Positions 17,016-28,500 of a stretch of 64,000 nucleotides of DNA are shown here, one piece after another; positions within the stretch are counted from its first letter, which is position 1; each line of letters starts with the position of its first letter. Source of the stretch: Ophiosphaerella korrae (Eukaryota > Ascomycota > Dothideomycetes > Pleosporales > Phaeosphaeriaceae); NCBI GenBank assembly GCA_028456385.1, contig JALNQF010000160.1, positions 35,899 through 99,898 of the forward strand. Reading direction: 5' to 3'. The position numbers were made by a program, and so were the translations under genes. A model generated the notes under the pieces. It did no database searches, was not told the origin of the DNA, and saw only the letters and a program-made list of their open reading frames with translations.

Positions 17016-18273
17016 TAATCGCACGGTTGTCGCAGCAGCGTCGTGAGCTCTGGATAAAGACAGAGATGGCCGTCAGACATCACCGGCTATATATCACTCT
17101 CTTTATCCATTATCGGACCTTTCAAAAGCCGAGCCTCGAGGCGAGCATTCGGTGAGCCGGGAGCCATGGTATAACTATGAGGTTTATCTGGGGTTGCACG
17201 GGGTCATTCCTTGCGGGGGTATTTCAACAAGGGTGGAAAGGTTGGAGCACACGCGAGTGGCTCCTTGACCTGGTCTGCATGACGTCCTGGGTTTTGGTTC
17301 GTCGGCCTTTGAACGAAGGATGGTAAGCCGACCATCGGGACGGCCGGTTGTCCATGCAATCTGCCGGTCTATTTGCCGATCACAGTGCACTGCGTATGTT
17401 GGGTGCATAAAGATATGTTCGTGCACCCGCCCGCGAGGCGCGCGAGCATTTGTGAACGTAGGACGGGGAGGAACTCCGAGGGAGCAGTATCGAGCTGCTC
17501 ATCATCACACCTTGGCATCGATAGCCAGATTCTCTAGCATCACAGGCCTAGCCTTATGCGCCTTGGCTTTCTACATAGTAGGTACTATGTACAAACGTGC
17601 CATGCAATTGTTCATTACGGAGCAGGTACTAAACTATGGAGGTGTGCCTTGGCCCACGGAGCTAGAAAATGAGCCGACTCGGAGCAGTGACTCAATTCTA
17701 CATTGTATTACTGCTCACCTCACCATCACTTCCATCTGGCCATTGATCTAGCCATCAACATAGCCTTGCATTAATCCATTGACATCCTTAGGCTTCGGTA
17801 AGGATTCTGGTTGGTGCCATCGCCCTTTCTTCGGCGCCTCCACGCACCACAGGAACATGTTTCCAAGTTCCAAGCACATATACTGGATTGCGCCTAGCCA
17901 AACTGCTACTTGATAACATATCGCAAGAGAAGAAACGGCAATGGATAACACAATCACAGCCTTAAGAGCTGAGTAGCATTTCAAAAGATGGACCGGGTCG
18001 ATGTTGGGACTACAACGACAGGGATACTTTTGAACCAAGAATCGCTCTCGCATCATATTCAGGTCCCAAGTGTTAGGGACCAAAACTCAGCAGATCGATG
18101 CGGTCGACATTTCGTTCATGTCGCTTTGCGTAAGCTACCCGAAGAGTTCAGAGCTGGTGCTCATCGATATGGCATTGCATGTTCATACTACACGTTACAT
18201 GCCAAGCGTACATATCGCTAATCTAGAGTCGAAACTACTTTCGTTGTTCATCTACAATTGCCCTGGGCGTGCT
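17016..18273. other. Intergenic, no gene supported
   Basis: Holds the MFS promoter (about 17016-17200) and then 1 kb without a convincing gene. A minus-strand frame at 17748-18083 has one hydrophobic stretch but no known motif and no splice partners, and a plus-strand frame at 17320-17751 is similarly uninformative. Confidence 0.4.
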
Positions 18274-18819
18274 TTATAGGAGACCAATGGCAATATCTCC
18301 CTTGATCCTTGCAATGATCCTGATATCGGCCTCCAAGTCCAATTTGATATGCACCTTCAAACTTCCCTTGACGTCCTTATCTCTATTGTCCAAACCAAAT
18401 CCAGCATTCGCATCCTTATCCTTGGGGTCGGATGTAGGCCCACCCAATCCGAGTCCACCAGGGCCTTTGCTGAGCGTGTCGCCGACATCGCCTAGCCTAC
18501 CACCAGTTGCGTTGGGATTCACGTTGCCGACTGTACTGTATAAAGGTTAGCCAGGCAAAAACAATCAGACTGTGGCATACTCTTTCGCCTTGTCTGACAT
18601 TTCGGGTTCGCCGTGAGGTTGGATCGGAGACTGAGGAGGAGTAGGAATCTGAGGTTCGTGTAGAGGTTGGGAACGGCGTCTCGACTTCTTATTTCGTCTC
18701 GGAGGAGTAGCCGGCCACGCCAGATCTTCTTGAGTGCTAAGGAGCAGAATTTTTGGAAGGATAAAAGTTCTACGTAAATGGTCTGAGGTTTTTGAATGCT
18801 CGGAGGTTAAAGTATTCAT
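18274..18819 (-). CDS. Small conserved fungal protein with C-terminal ARIKGDIAIGLL motif
   Basis: Two exons, 18581-18819 and 18274-18535, are joined across a 45-bp intron (GTATGC...CAG) to give 166 aa. The C-terminal half is Gly/Asp-rich and ends KVHIKLDLEADIRIIARIKG followed by DIAIGLL. This ending resembles small hydrophilic fungal proteins I have seen described only as hypothetical; I do not know their function. An internal Met (ATG at 18598-18600, MSDKAKEY) is a plausible alternative start that would drop a basic, proline-rich N-terminus. Short length and the absence of a catalytic motif suggest a structural or stress-related role, but that is only a guess. Confidence 0.62.
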
Positions 18820-19363
18820 GGGGGAGGCCGCAGGTGCTCCTTTACTTCTTCGACATCTGCACGAGCTGGCACTAACCTACTACGAAGCTGCATTATCGGT
18901 CAGCAACCTCGGCGAAGAGAGCATGTCAGCAAAGTGGCCCATGTCACCCAATACAGCTCCCTATTCGAGGCCCTTATGATGATCTAATAAAAGGTGTTGA
19001 CGAGAAGGTTTAGTTCAACAACGGTCCTCCCAAAGCAGCAGTTGGCGCTCGCTTAATGTAGCTGAAAAATAGTGAGGTTGGTTTGATCGTCAACGTGCAT
19101 GCCGCCAATGGAATTGTCATCCTAGGATTTGGTTGAGTGATGCACGTTATTCGTCATACACGTCAATGAGCTGGTTCAGATAGCGTCGATCATGCGGGTA
19201 TCGGTGGGTGCATCCGTGGGCGGCGCCTCCCATTGGCGCACACGCGTATTTGCAATAATGTAGTCGCCTTTGCCAAAACCTAATTCGCAAGCATGGCATG
19301 GGGCGACATTTGAAAACAGCTCCATCGAGTTCACGTAACTGTGTATACAGAGATACATTCAAG
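18820..19363. other. Divergent promoter region between two small genes
   Basis: 544 bp between the start codons of the divergent genes at 18819 and 19364. No specific site identified. Confidence 0.4.
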
Positions 19364-19987
19364 ATGGTATTCGGATTAATTGCCTTAGCTGGGAGCATAC
19401 CCATGACAGCAACATCTGTGTTGTCGCTCCAAAGTCAAGCAGAAACCACCAAAAGCAATGGCACCGATGCCGACTGGAAGACAGAAAAATGCAACATGAG
19501 ATGCCGACCGACAGCTCGAACACCAGATGACCGGAAAGAGATGTTCAAGAACAATCAAATCGTACTCCGTGAGGGGAAGCTCTACGTCCAGCTCTCATCA
19601 TACCAAGGGGAACCAAACCACCCGTTCTCTGGCTACTACCTACCATACCCAAACTCCAATTTTGAAGGAATGGTATCAACCATCTCAGACAGTCCTCCAC
19701 AGCTGAACTGGATATATCTTGATACAAACTCCCTGCGAATTGCCCATGGGTTGCGCGTAGAGGCAGAACGAGGAATTACCGGACCATGGGGCGCAAGAGT
19801 CTGTTCAAATGACGAGAAAAGATTTCTAATGGAGAATTGGGAAGGTTTCATTGCGGTTGAGACCGAGGATGAAGGGTTGTGGAGCCTCTACTTTGACCGA
19901 TACGACGATGGACTGAAGGGCAAAGTCGGAGAGGACACCAGGACAGTTGAAATAGAGCTGATACGAGTTGAGATGGCAGATAAATAG
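19364..19987 (+). CDS. Conserved fungal protein of unknown function (MVFGL-type)
   Basis: Single exon, 207 aa. The start is ATG 19364: MVFGLIALAGSIPMTATSV is the usual beginning of this fungal family, while the upstream 22 in-frame codons look like leader sequence. The body contains blocks I associate with the same ascomycete family: HPFSGYYLPYP, MVSTISDSPPQLNWIY and ENWEGFIAVE followed by LWSLYFDRYDDGLKG. The short hydrophobic N-terminus could be a signal or anchor. No catalytic residues are evident. The family is recognised by pattern only; its function is not known to me. Confidence 0.75.
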   Translation: MVFGLIALAGSIPMTATSVLSLQSQAETTKSNGTDADWKTEKCNMRCRPTARTPDDRKEMFKNNQIVLREGKLYVQLSSYQGEPNHPFSGYYLPYPNSNFEGMVSTISDSPPQLNWIYLDTNSLRIAHGLRVEAERGITGPWGARVCSNDEKRFLMENWEGFIAVETEDEGLWSLYFDRYDDGLKGKVGEDTRTVEIELIRVEMADK

Positions 19988-21265
19988 AGTGGAGAATGCC
20001 TATCATAGGCGTTTTGGCCAACAATTGGTCGCGCTGAAATAGTTGTAGGCAAGATCACCTTCCCACAAACGGGTGCGGCATGTCGTCCTGGCGGCTTCTA
20101 TGGGGTTTTAGTCCTGAGCAACAGACTAATAGTAATAACAACAGGATAACCATGAATTGATATACCGCATGCATACATTACTTCTAAAAGCTTGGCGCGA
20201 AAGCGTGATTAGTTTCAGCCAGAAATATGACGTGGATCGTGCTTGGCATCAACCTCACAGTTCTCATCTTGCGCACTTCCTCCACTGCAAAAAACCCGAC
20301 ATATTTTCTTCCTTAGTTTTTCTTTGCCTTCTGTGGATCGTGAAATTTTCGGTGTGCTCTTTTCACAACATGTGCGATTGTGTTCCTCTGCCAATCATCT
20401 GCTTTCAATGCGGAACGTACGTTGGCCGCAACCTAAGTGCCGTGTTCTCTACTGATATACAACAAGCGATCAAAACCCGTGCCACTGTAAAGTTGTTGGC
20501 CCTACAATAGGGTTTGTAGTCACCGTGGCGATGGCGGTAAGGTCATGTTCCGACCTATCTGCCTACAAAGACGCTAAACTATGCATGGTAGATTGTATGC
20601 TGGCCTGCTTCACTTCTTTGCTGTTGCTGCGCCACAGATTCCGGAAAGACGTCAGTAAGAGATACTCTTATCGAGTTCTGTGCTAATAACTTAGGGTACT
20701 TGCTCTCCCAGTAGACACGGGCAATGCTGTCAGCAATGCGATACCAATATGAGGTGATGAGCAACAATATACGTTGTAGGGCGCGTAACGAGCCAAAAAG
20801 AGCTGCTTGATACACCTATATTAGTCCTCGAAATTTATCGTCTGCGATTTCCAGGACTAACTCATTCGTGACACCGCTCACACTCCGCTTCATTGCAAAC
20901 GCCGCCGTATCACGTGAGAAGGACAAACTTTCTGTACTCGTGATTTCATGCTACTTCCTAGATTTGGAGGTATACACCAGTAAAATATCTCTACTGAGTA
21001 ACATTTCAGCCTAAATTCTTGCAGCTCCAAACAACTTCACCAGAAGTTTTGATGGCCGGGTATTTCACGCTGTCAAAGTCTAGAGCGGGTTACCAACTTT
21101 CATTTTCACCTTCTTTCACTTGTTTGTAATAACGCGGCCTATGTTTACGCATCGGCATGTGCGTCAATTGCGTCGTTTGCTCTCTGCCTGGAACGTGTTT
21201 ATTTCGTTTACAATTGCTACCCTTTAACCCCAACACAGAAATCCAAGAGCCACACACCCAATGGG
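19988..21265. other. Intergenic, no gene supported
   Basis: 1.3 kb between two plus-strand genes. Open frames at 20157-20510 (plus) and 20579-20815 (minus) have no motif or exon support. The right part, about 21000-21265, is presumably the promoter of the next gene. Confidence 0.45.
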
Positions 21266-23896
21266 ATGGAAGCAGACAATCTCTCGATACTTTCCACCAT
21301 CTATAGGCCGGACGATTTCATAAGTGGTTTGCTTCCCTCCCGCACATATTCAACCAATACGCTCGGCAATCTATCACTTTTACCGGACATGCCGCCTTTG
21401 CAAGTTCAGGATACATCTGGCCCAAATTTCGCTAACCATGCATCCCAAGTGGGATCTATTCATGGGAACGAATGTATTGAGAGCATGCAGAAAGCACCCG
21501 ATGTGCACACCTATAGCAGATTTGAATCTGACGAATGGAACGAGGGCTGGCAGGCAATTGAAGACTTCGATTGGGGAGTAACATCACACGAACATGAGGA
21601 ACTTGACGCGCTTCTAGCGCTTACACCAGTAATCCCTACCACACCAGTAAATCACCAAGTCGTCCCGATTTGCGGTTCAGAACAAGCCCCTTGTACTGGA
21701 GCCAATGAAACTCACCCAAAACTACCACAATCACAGCCCAATAGCATACCCACGGAGACTACCCTAAACTTTGTGCGGTATACGACGCCTGAATGGGTCA
21801 AATCGCTTCCATGGACTTCAAGCCCACAACAGATGATAGATATCGACCCGTGTATTGTACCACCGAACGGAACTTCTAGTGGAGGAGGCTCGGAGGAGTC
21901 TGATATTGATTTGGTGGACGCTGATGCATGCATGGGATTAGGAGAACCTTTACCTATCCCAGTTCCAAACCCTAGATGCGTGGCAGTCTTGTATTTGAAA
22001 AGTTCGTTGTTGCAAGGCATTGCTCAGCCCAGCCGTGACATGCCTAGGCGGGTAGAAACACTACGAGGCACAGTACAGAATGGTACAGCTGTACCTTTAG
22101 ATTGTGGAAGGCGCGCCGTACCAGAAAGTCTTCTTTCAGAAACCTCAGTATACAACAATGGGCAGTTGAAGAAAATTGTTGAAACCCCTTCACACGCCAG
22201 CGAGCGACTTGCGCAACAGCCTCAATCTATACTGGAGCCTACACGACTTCCTACACAATCGGATGAAGTTACACAACGAGATGATACCGAAAGTGGCGAT
22301 CAACAATGGCAACTAGAGCTACAGGAACAATGGGACACTCAGCTACTTCTTGCAGCCACGTCACCAAGAACTTCCAATACCCGACTAGAGCATACTGTAG
22401 AGTCTCCCATGGATGCCTCGTCGCCAAGCTTAGCAGCGGAAGTCATAAATATATCAGAACATAGCGACTCAGAAACTATGTTCAATCAAAGCTTTGAATC
22501 AGAATTACTTGCGGCTGAAACCAAGGCTGTGAAAACTCGGAAGCACGACACTTTAAAATGTGCAAACTCGTCTTCAGATACTGAAGCAGGGACCCCGACA
22601 AAGAAGAAGCTAAAGACAATTGAGACGCTCGATGAAAGCAACAATGACTCGGAGTGGACTCCAGAAGAGAATGAACTGTCTAAATCTGTCACTCTGAATG
22701 GAAAGGCAAAATGGCACGCTGGAAAGGAATTGCCCCAGCGGCCAACAGTGGACGACAGCGGTGAGACCGAAACTCTAGAACCGACAGATCGCGGAGAACA
22801 CACTGTCAGTCACGACCTTGATGAAACCAGAAATGATGCTGACAGCTGCCAGGTTCCTCAGCCACTCATCACATCACTAGTTCCCAATGCTGAGCCAGAA
22901 CAGACGGAAACAGAACTCGAGATAATCTCTGAAGACAGTGGATACTTGGAGGAGCATGACAATAAGGTGGAAAGATCGCGAAGATCTCTGACGGAGTTGC
23001 AGCATACGTCTCAACACGAGCCCGAGAAAAGCAATTTCAATCGCAGGCCTACGTCTTTCAGCCACGTAGTCACATTGGGTACGTCTATCTACCCTGACCT
23101 TACTTTTACGCAAGCTTATAATCAGAGGAACAGCGCTGACCATTCGTAGATGATGACCTATCAGAAGATGCACTTGACTCGAAACTCACGGGAAGTAAAC
23201 GCACAACCAGGTCGACAAATAGGGAACCTACGCTAAAGAAAGCGAGGACATCCTCGAGCAGTAGGAAGAGTATTAGGACAGATGAGGAAAAAGATGTTCA
23301 GCATGTCAACGACAAGAAGTGCTCTTCCCACTCGAGATCAAAAGCTCCACTTCCTTCAACACCTATTTTGAATGAAAGTAGCCATGAGCAAGACGATGGG
23401 AAACCAGAAAACAAGACTCCTTGTAAATCGATTCTTGTCAGGGCACAAGCTCACAAAAGTACTGCGATAGCCACTACGCCGTCCATGCCACTGGCACGCA
23501 ATAAATACGGCTTTTCACCGCGAAAAACGCGTGGGAGAAAAGCGATTGAGGATGCGGATACACCTGGGCCTACGGAGGGGATTAGCCCTGAGCCTGCGTC
23601 TGTGGGCAAAGCAAAGAAAGCTGGGACTCCACTATCGAAAGCGAGAACCCCGGGTGCTAGCGCGAGAACTGTGTCGGGGCAGAGTGATCAGGGAAAGAGC
23701 AAAACTGTGCGTGGGGCGGTGAAGACGAGGAGGGTGTCTGCAATTGAGCAGGAGGAGAGGGAGAAGAATATTGGGAAGAGGTTGAGGAGTGCAGGGTAAG
23801 TAGAGGGAGGTGTTTTGATGTGGGGGTGGAACAAAACAGGAATCTTTGTGTTCCCGCAGATACATGCATGTCAATCGCAACACATTGATCTACTGA
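21266..23896 (+). CDS. Hypothetical nuclear-type disordered protein
   Basis: Exons 21266-23078 and 23150-23795, plus a probable third exon 23860-23896. The first intron (GTACGT...TAG, 71 bp) joins TLG to DDLSEDALDSKL. The second (GTAAGT...CAG, 64 bp) gives a tail RLRSAGYMHVNRNTLIY; without it the protein stops at 23799. Total about 831 aa. The protein is acidic and Ser/Thr-rich in the first 600 residues, then strongly basic with nuclear-signal-like stretches (GTPTKKKLKTIE, FSPRKTRGRKAI). No enzyme or fold is recognised; a chromatin or DNA-repair scaffold is conceivable but unsupported. Its 3' end is 16 bp from the convergent hydrolase gene. Confidence 0.68.
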
Positions 23897-23912
23897 AGAA
23901 CGATGTCCCGTT

Positions 23913-24965
23913 CTATATTTTGCTCACGCTTCTACTTTCGTCTGTGAGCACGTTGCATATCCATTCTGTCGCTTTATCGGCCATAGCCTTGGGAAATTGA
24001 TGGCCTACACCTGGGAATAATATATCCTCGAAACCAATGTCAAGTCCCTTGTCCTCACTCAAGAGCTGCTTGAACACTTTGAGAAACGGTTCTCCGGCTG
24101 CATAGGGCACCAGTTTATCCTCTTTTCCACTGAGATTCAGGATGCGTTTGCCATGCAAGCGTTCATGAGCCAGACGTCTGAAGCGCTCGAGGGTAGCGCT
24201 TGAAGGTTGCGGGTCCTGTCCCACAGGGTCGAAACAGCCAGGCAGAAGTAGACCGGCTGGATCATGATGCGCAATGACGTGTTGTAATGCTTGTGGAAAA
24301 TCGGAGGAACCGAGAAAGTGAAGGCCGGGTGGGGTGGTATCAGTATAGGTTTTTCGCTTTGAGAGGCGGGCGCGATCAGTCATCAAGCGCGTATAGTCGG
24401 GACATCCAATACCCACAACACCGGCTGTGATGCGCGGGTCAGAGAGCAGGCAGTGCCATGTTGCATGGCCGCCGAGCGAGATGCCCAGGGCGAGATGATT
24501 CGCGATTTTGGGGCCAGTGGGTGTGGTGAAGATGTAGGACTCAAGGTGGCTGATGAGGTGTGAGGTGTCGGTTGCGGTACCGTGGTAGCATGAGAACATG
24601 TCCTGGGCGTGACGCGGATTACCCTGTCGCCATGCTTCGTTGTGCAATTTGTCAACCTGGCGGCTGCCATGGTTACGCTGGTCGAAAGCGACAGCGATGA
24701 GGCCCTTGGGGTGCTTGCCAGCTTTGCCAGCGCGGATGCGTGCGTTCCAGGCGGAGATGACCTGGGCAGCTATGGGGGCCATTGTTTGCCTGGTTTGGAG
24801 GCGTGGGTGGAGAAGCCATAGACAGGCAATGGACGAGGTTGATGGTGGCAGTTCGTCGAGGCCATGGACCGTCACCAGGATGCCGGCAATGATATGGGAT
24901 TGGGAGGAGACGGAGAGGTCTGCTGCGGTGTGAGTATTGTGGAGAGGGTTTGTGGTGGCTGCCAT
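23913..24965 (-). CDS. Alpha/beta hydrolase (serine esterase-like)
   Basis: Single exon, 350 aa. The nucleophile elbow is GISLGGH near residue 175, the acid is probably Asp in GKEDKLVPYA, and the His is in FPGVGHQFPKA, so the catalytic triad is complete. The segment CLWLLHPRLQTRQTMAPIAA near the N-terminus is a feature of an uncharacterised ascomycete hydrolase group. There is no clear signal peptide, suggesting intracellular action; the substrate is unknown. It is convergent with the gene at 21266-23896, and its 5' end faces the phospholipase D gene. Confidence 0.85.
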   Translation of the reverse strand: MAATTNPLHNTHTAADLSVSSQSHIIAGILVTVHGLDELPPSTSSIACLWLLHPRLQTRQTMAPIAAQVISAWNARIRAGKAGKHPKGLIAVAFDQRNHGSRQVDKLHNEAWRQGNPRHAQDMFSCYHGTATDTSHLISHLESYIFTTPTGPKIANHLALGISLGGHATWHCLLSDPRITAGVVGIGCPDYTRLMTDRARLSKRKTYTDTTPPGLHFLGSSDFPQALQHVIAHHDPAGLLLPGCFDPVGQDPQPSSATLERFRRLAHERLHGKRILNLSGKEDKLVPYAAGEPFLKVFKQLLSEDKGLDIGFEDILFPGVGHQFPKAMADKATEWICNVLTDESRSVSKI

Positions 24966-25514
24966 GGCGTTGGAGAATCAATCTGGTCGGCACTCGACTG
25001 GAGTCGGAAATATAAATATATGAGCAGCCGAGGGGCAGCGCCAGACTCCCGAGGTAGGGCAGAAAGGCATGGTAACCAGTCAACCGGCGTTTGGGTGTTT
25101 CCACGGCCTTGGGTGGATTTATCTTGCGCTACAACAGGGTGGAGCTGCAGTGCAACGAGAGAGACGGCGAGGATGAGGGGCGCAGTGACGAGGATGAAGG
25201 ACGAATGATGAATGGAAAAAGGATGCAATGGTCATGTGACTAAGGGACAAGGTGCGGGCGGTCAGTAGGGCGGTGAGCAAGGGGTCACACTAAGCAGCCA
25301 TGGGCATGGATGCACCCTAACAACTGGCAGGTCGTCTTGCGCACCGTGGATCTGGGACATGGGACACTGCGATAATTATCGACCTATTTTACACCCTCCA
25401 AGCAGATAATCTCGTTCTCGTTCTGCCCGTTCTTCTTGTTCTTCTTCTTCTCCTCCTTCTCTCTCTCTCCTCCAGCTAGAAATGCCCTGACACCAGCACT
25501 CCCCCCCCCCCGTC
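24966..25514. promoter_or_regulatory. Divergent promoter with pyrimidine-rich leader, hydrolase / PLD
   Basis: 549 bp between divergent starts. From about 25410 to 25511 the plus strand is very CT-rich (repeated TTCTT and CTCTCT, then a run of about 10 C just before the ATG at 25515). CT-rich leaders are common upstream of constitutively expressed fungal genes. Confidence 0.55.
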
Positions 25515-28500
25515 ATGGCCGACAACACCACCCCCGACCTAGGCAACACGCCCATGGTCCGCAGTGACGAGCCTCGCCACGTGCTGTCGCCGCTGCGAGT
25601 AGGCCTCACTGCCAACGAGACGGAGGAAATCCACGTGTCCTCGCCCTCCAATGGAGCCCCCAAGATCATGCGCTCTGCTCCCACCGGCTCGCCCTTGTCG
25701 GCAAAGGAGCCGGGCGAGTTCCCTTTCCACATAGCCGACCCTGCCACCAGACCGCCCAAGCCATCGTCGCACACCTCGCACACCTCCAATGGCTCATACT
25801 ACCCGCCCTTTGCCCCCATCTCACGCCACCCAACTGGCGACGGCGACAACCCGGACGCGCCGAAAGAGCGCAAGAGCGTGCAGTTTGCCCGCTCCACCGC
25901 CTACGGCACCGAAACGCCAACCGCCAATTCACGGCAGCAGTCGTGGGACGCGCCCGAAGCCGAGGCAAAGGGCAAGGAGCGAGACAAGCAGGCCAACTCG
26001 TTGATGGGCAAGCTGAGGGCGCTGGCTGCTCCAATCCAGGGCCATGGCCGAAGCCCGTCCATCGGCGCCCTGTCACCCACATCGGAGCGTGACGAGCCGC
26101 GATACGACGCCCACGACAGTGAGGCCGATGCCGACGGCGAGTCGAGCGCGGGCGAAGGCGCCTCGCGCCCGTCGCGGCGACGGAGAAAGAGCAGTCGCCG
26201 CTGGTTTGACGGTGAGGGAGAGGGAACACAGACGGCTCCTACAACCCCCAAGCAGTCTGGCAGTGGCCACTTCTTCTCGCGAGACCAGGACTCCCCCAAC
26301 GCAACCCCCAATGCAGCCGGCGCAAACCGCCCCGGATTCATTCGCCGCAGCACCATGGACGACATCCCCGAGCACGAGCGCCAGGGCTATTCCGAAGACG
26401 AGGGCCGCTCGCGCATCGCCAAGGAGAGTGCGTGGAAACGTGGCCTTCACAGCGCCAGGGGTCTTTCCTACGGTGGCCTACGTCAACATGACTCAACTGC
26501 AGAGGAAGACGGCACTGAACGACGGCCAGGCAACTTGCGGGCCTTCACCACCTTTGGTGGCAATGCCGCGGATGGCAGGCCGTCAGCCTGGCGAATGCGC
26601 GGCGAGCGCACAACCAGTCTGAGCGCGCAAAAGTGGAAGTCGATAAAGAACAGCCTCAAGCTGCTCGGCAACAGGGCAAAGGCTGAACGACAGGTCGACC
26701 ACGCCAAGTCTGCCGAGCTCATGGCCGAGCTTCTGGCGGGGGCACCCGCCGCCTTATTTCTTGCAAGCATGTTCCAGCGAGATGAGCACGGCCACAAGCG
26801 TATTCCCGTGCTAATGGAGCAGCTCAAAGTCACCATTACTGATATCGACAAATCCAAGGACAAGCTTCCTAAAGACGACCGACATACTCCACTACGCGTA
26901 GAACTCGAGTATGGTAGCGGCTTGACCCGCATGAAATGGGTCGTGTACCGGGCTGTGACTGATTTTGCCAATTTACATCTCAAGTTCAAGATCCAGGAGA
27001 AACAAGAACAGTTCAGAAGCAGACCCACCGGACGAGGACCTGACGAGAAAGGTGACGAAAAGGATGACCCACGAACCAGACTCCCCCGCTTCCCAAGAAG
27101 TGCCTTGCCATACCTAAGAGGCCTGCGAGGGTACGGAGCGCTTGACGATGAAGGTGAAGAGGAGGAAGACGATGTAGCAGCAGGCGGTCATGCCAGTGGG
27201 CCGGACGGTGATGCTAGTGCAACCGACCGACCTGCCAGGAATAGGCGGCGAAAATCTTCCTTTACTCTTGGCCGTAGAAAGTCTAGTATAGGAGCCAACG
27301 AACAATCTTCTGGTGTTGTTGGTCAAGCTGGTGGGAGGCAAGGTAGTTTTGCTGGTCCCGCCGGTCAACATGTGCAAAGACAAACCCATCACGAACGACA
27401 ACGCAAGAAGTTGGAAGCATACCTGAAGGGTCTCATATCATACCTTATTTTTCGACCCGACAGTAATCGACTATGCAAGTTTTTGGAGCTCTCCGCCCTC
27501 GGTGTGCGTTTAGCAGCCGAAGGTGGATACCACGGAAAGGAAGGTTTCATGATGATCAAATCTTCTAAAGGTGTTACCAACTCTAAGAAGTGGCACCTAA
27601 CCCCCATGGTCAACCGCCACTGGCCGAAGTGGTTCCTCGTGAGGCACAGTTATATTGTCTGTGTCGATTCTCCAGAGGAGATGAATGTTTATGACGTCTT
27701 TCTAGTTGATGCTGACTTCAACATGGAATCAAAGTCTGGCAAGCTGAGAGATAAGAAGGCTAGGGAGATTGCGAGTGACGCCAAAGCATCTGCTACTGGC
27801 CATCACCAGCTCAAGCTTACCAACTCTGAGCGGAAGATGAAGTTGCTTGCAAGGAACGATAGGATGTTGCAACAGTTTGAAGATTCCATCACGTTCATGT
27901 CGAAAAACACATTGTGGTCACAGCCACAGCGATTCGGAAGCTTTGCACCCGTCCGCAAGAAGATATACGCCCAGTGGCTTGTTGATGGCCGCGACTACAT
28001 GTGGAATGTCTCTCGAGCCATCAGTATGGCTCGAGATGTCATTTATATTCATGACTGGTGGCTCAGTCCCGAGCTATACTTGCGAAGACCTGCGGCTATC
28101 AGCCACAAATGGAGGTTGGATAGATTACTGCAACGAAAAGCACAAGAGGGCGTCAAGATCTTCGTGATCATGTACCGCAACATTGGCGCTGCCATTCCCA
28201 TTGATTCGGAATACTCAAAATTCTCTTTGCTTGATTTGCACCCAAATGTCTTTGTCCAGCGTTCACCAAATCAGATCCGGCAGAACACGTTCTTCTGGTC
28301 ACATCACGAAAAAATCTGTGTTATAGATCATACTGTAGCATTTTGTGGAGGTGTTGATCTATGCTTCGGTCGTTGGGACACGCCGCAGCATGTTTTAGTT
28401 GATGACAAATTAACTGGCTTCGAGCCAGACGACAACCCGAAAGATGCAGACCATTGTCAACTTTGGCCGGGCAAGGATTATTCCAACCCCCGAGTGCAAG

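Noticed and set aside
17748..18083. Minus-strand open frame with one hydrophobic stretch
   Set aside because: No recognised motif, no splice partner that extends it, and no supporting neighbour; it may be chance.
25376..26450. Several open frames overlapping the 5' part of phospholipase D on both strands
   Set aside because: GC-rich coding sequence leaves alternative frames open; none has a domain, while the PLD frame is continuous for 1,822 codons.
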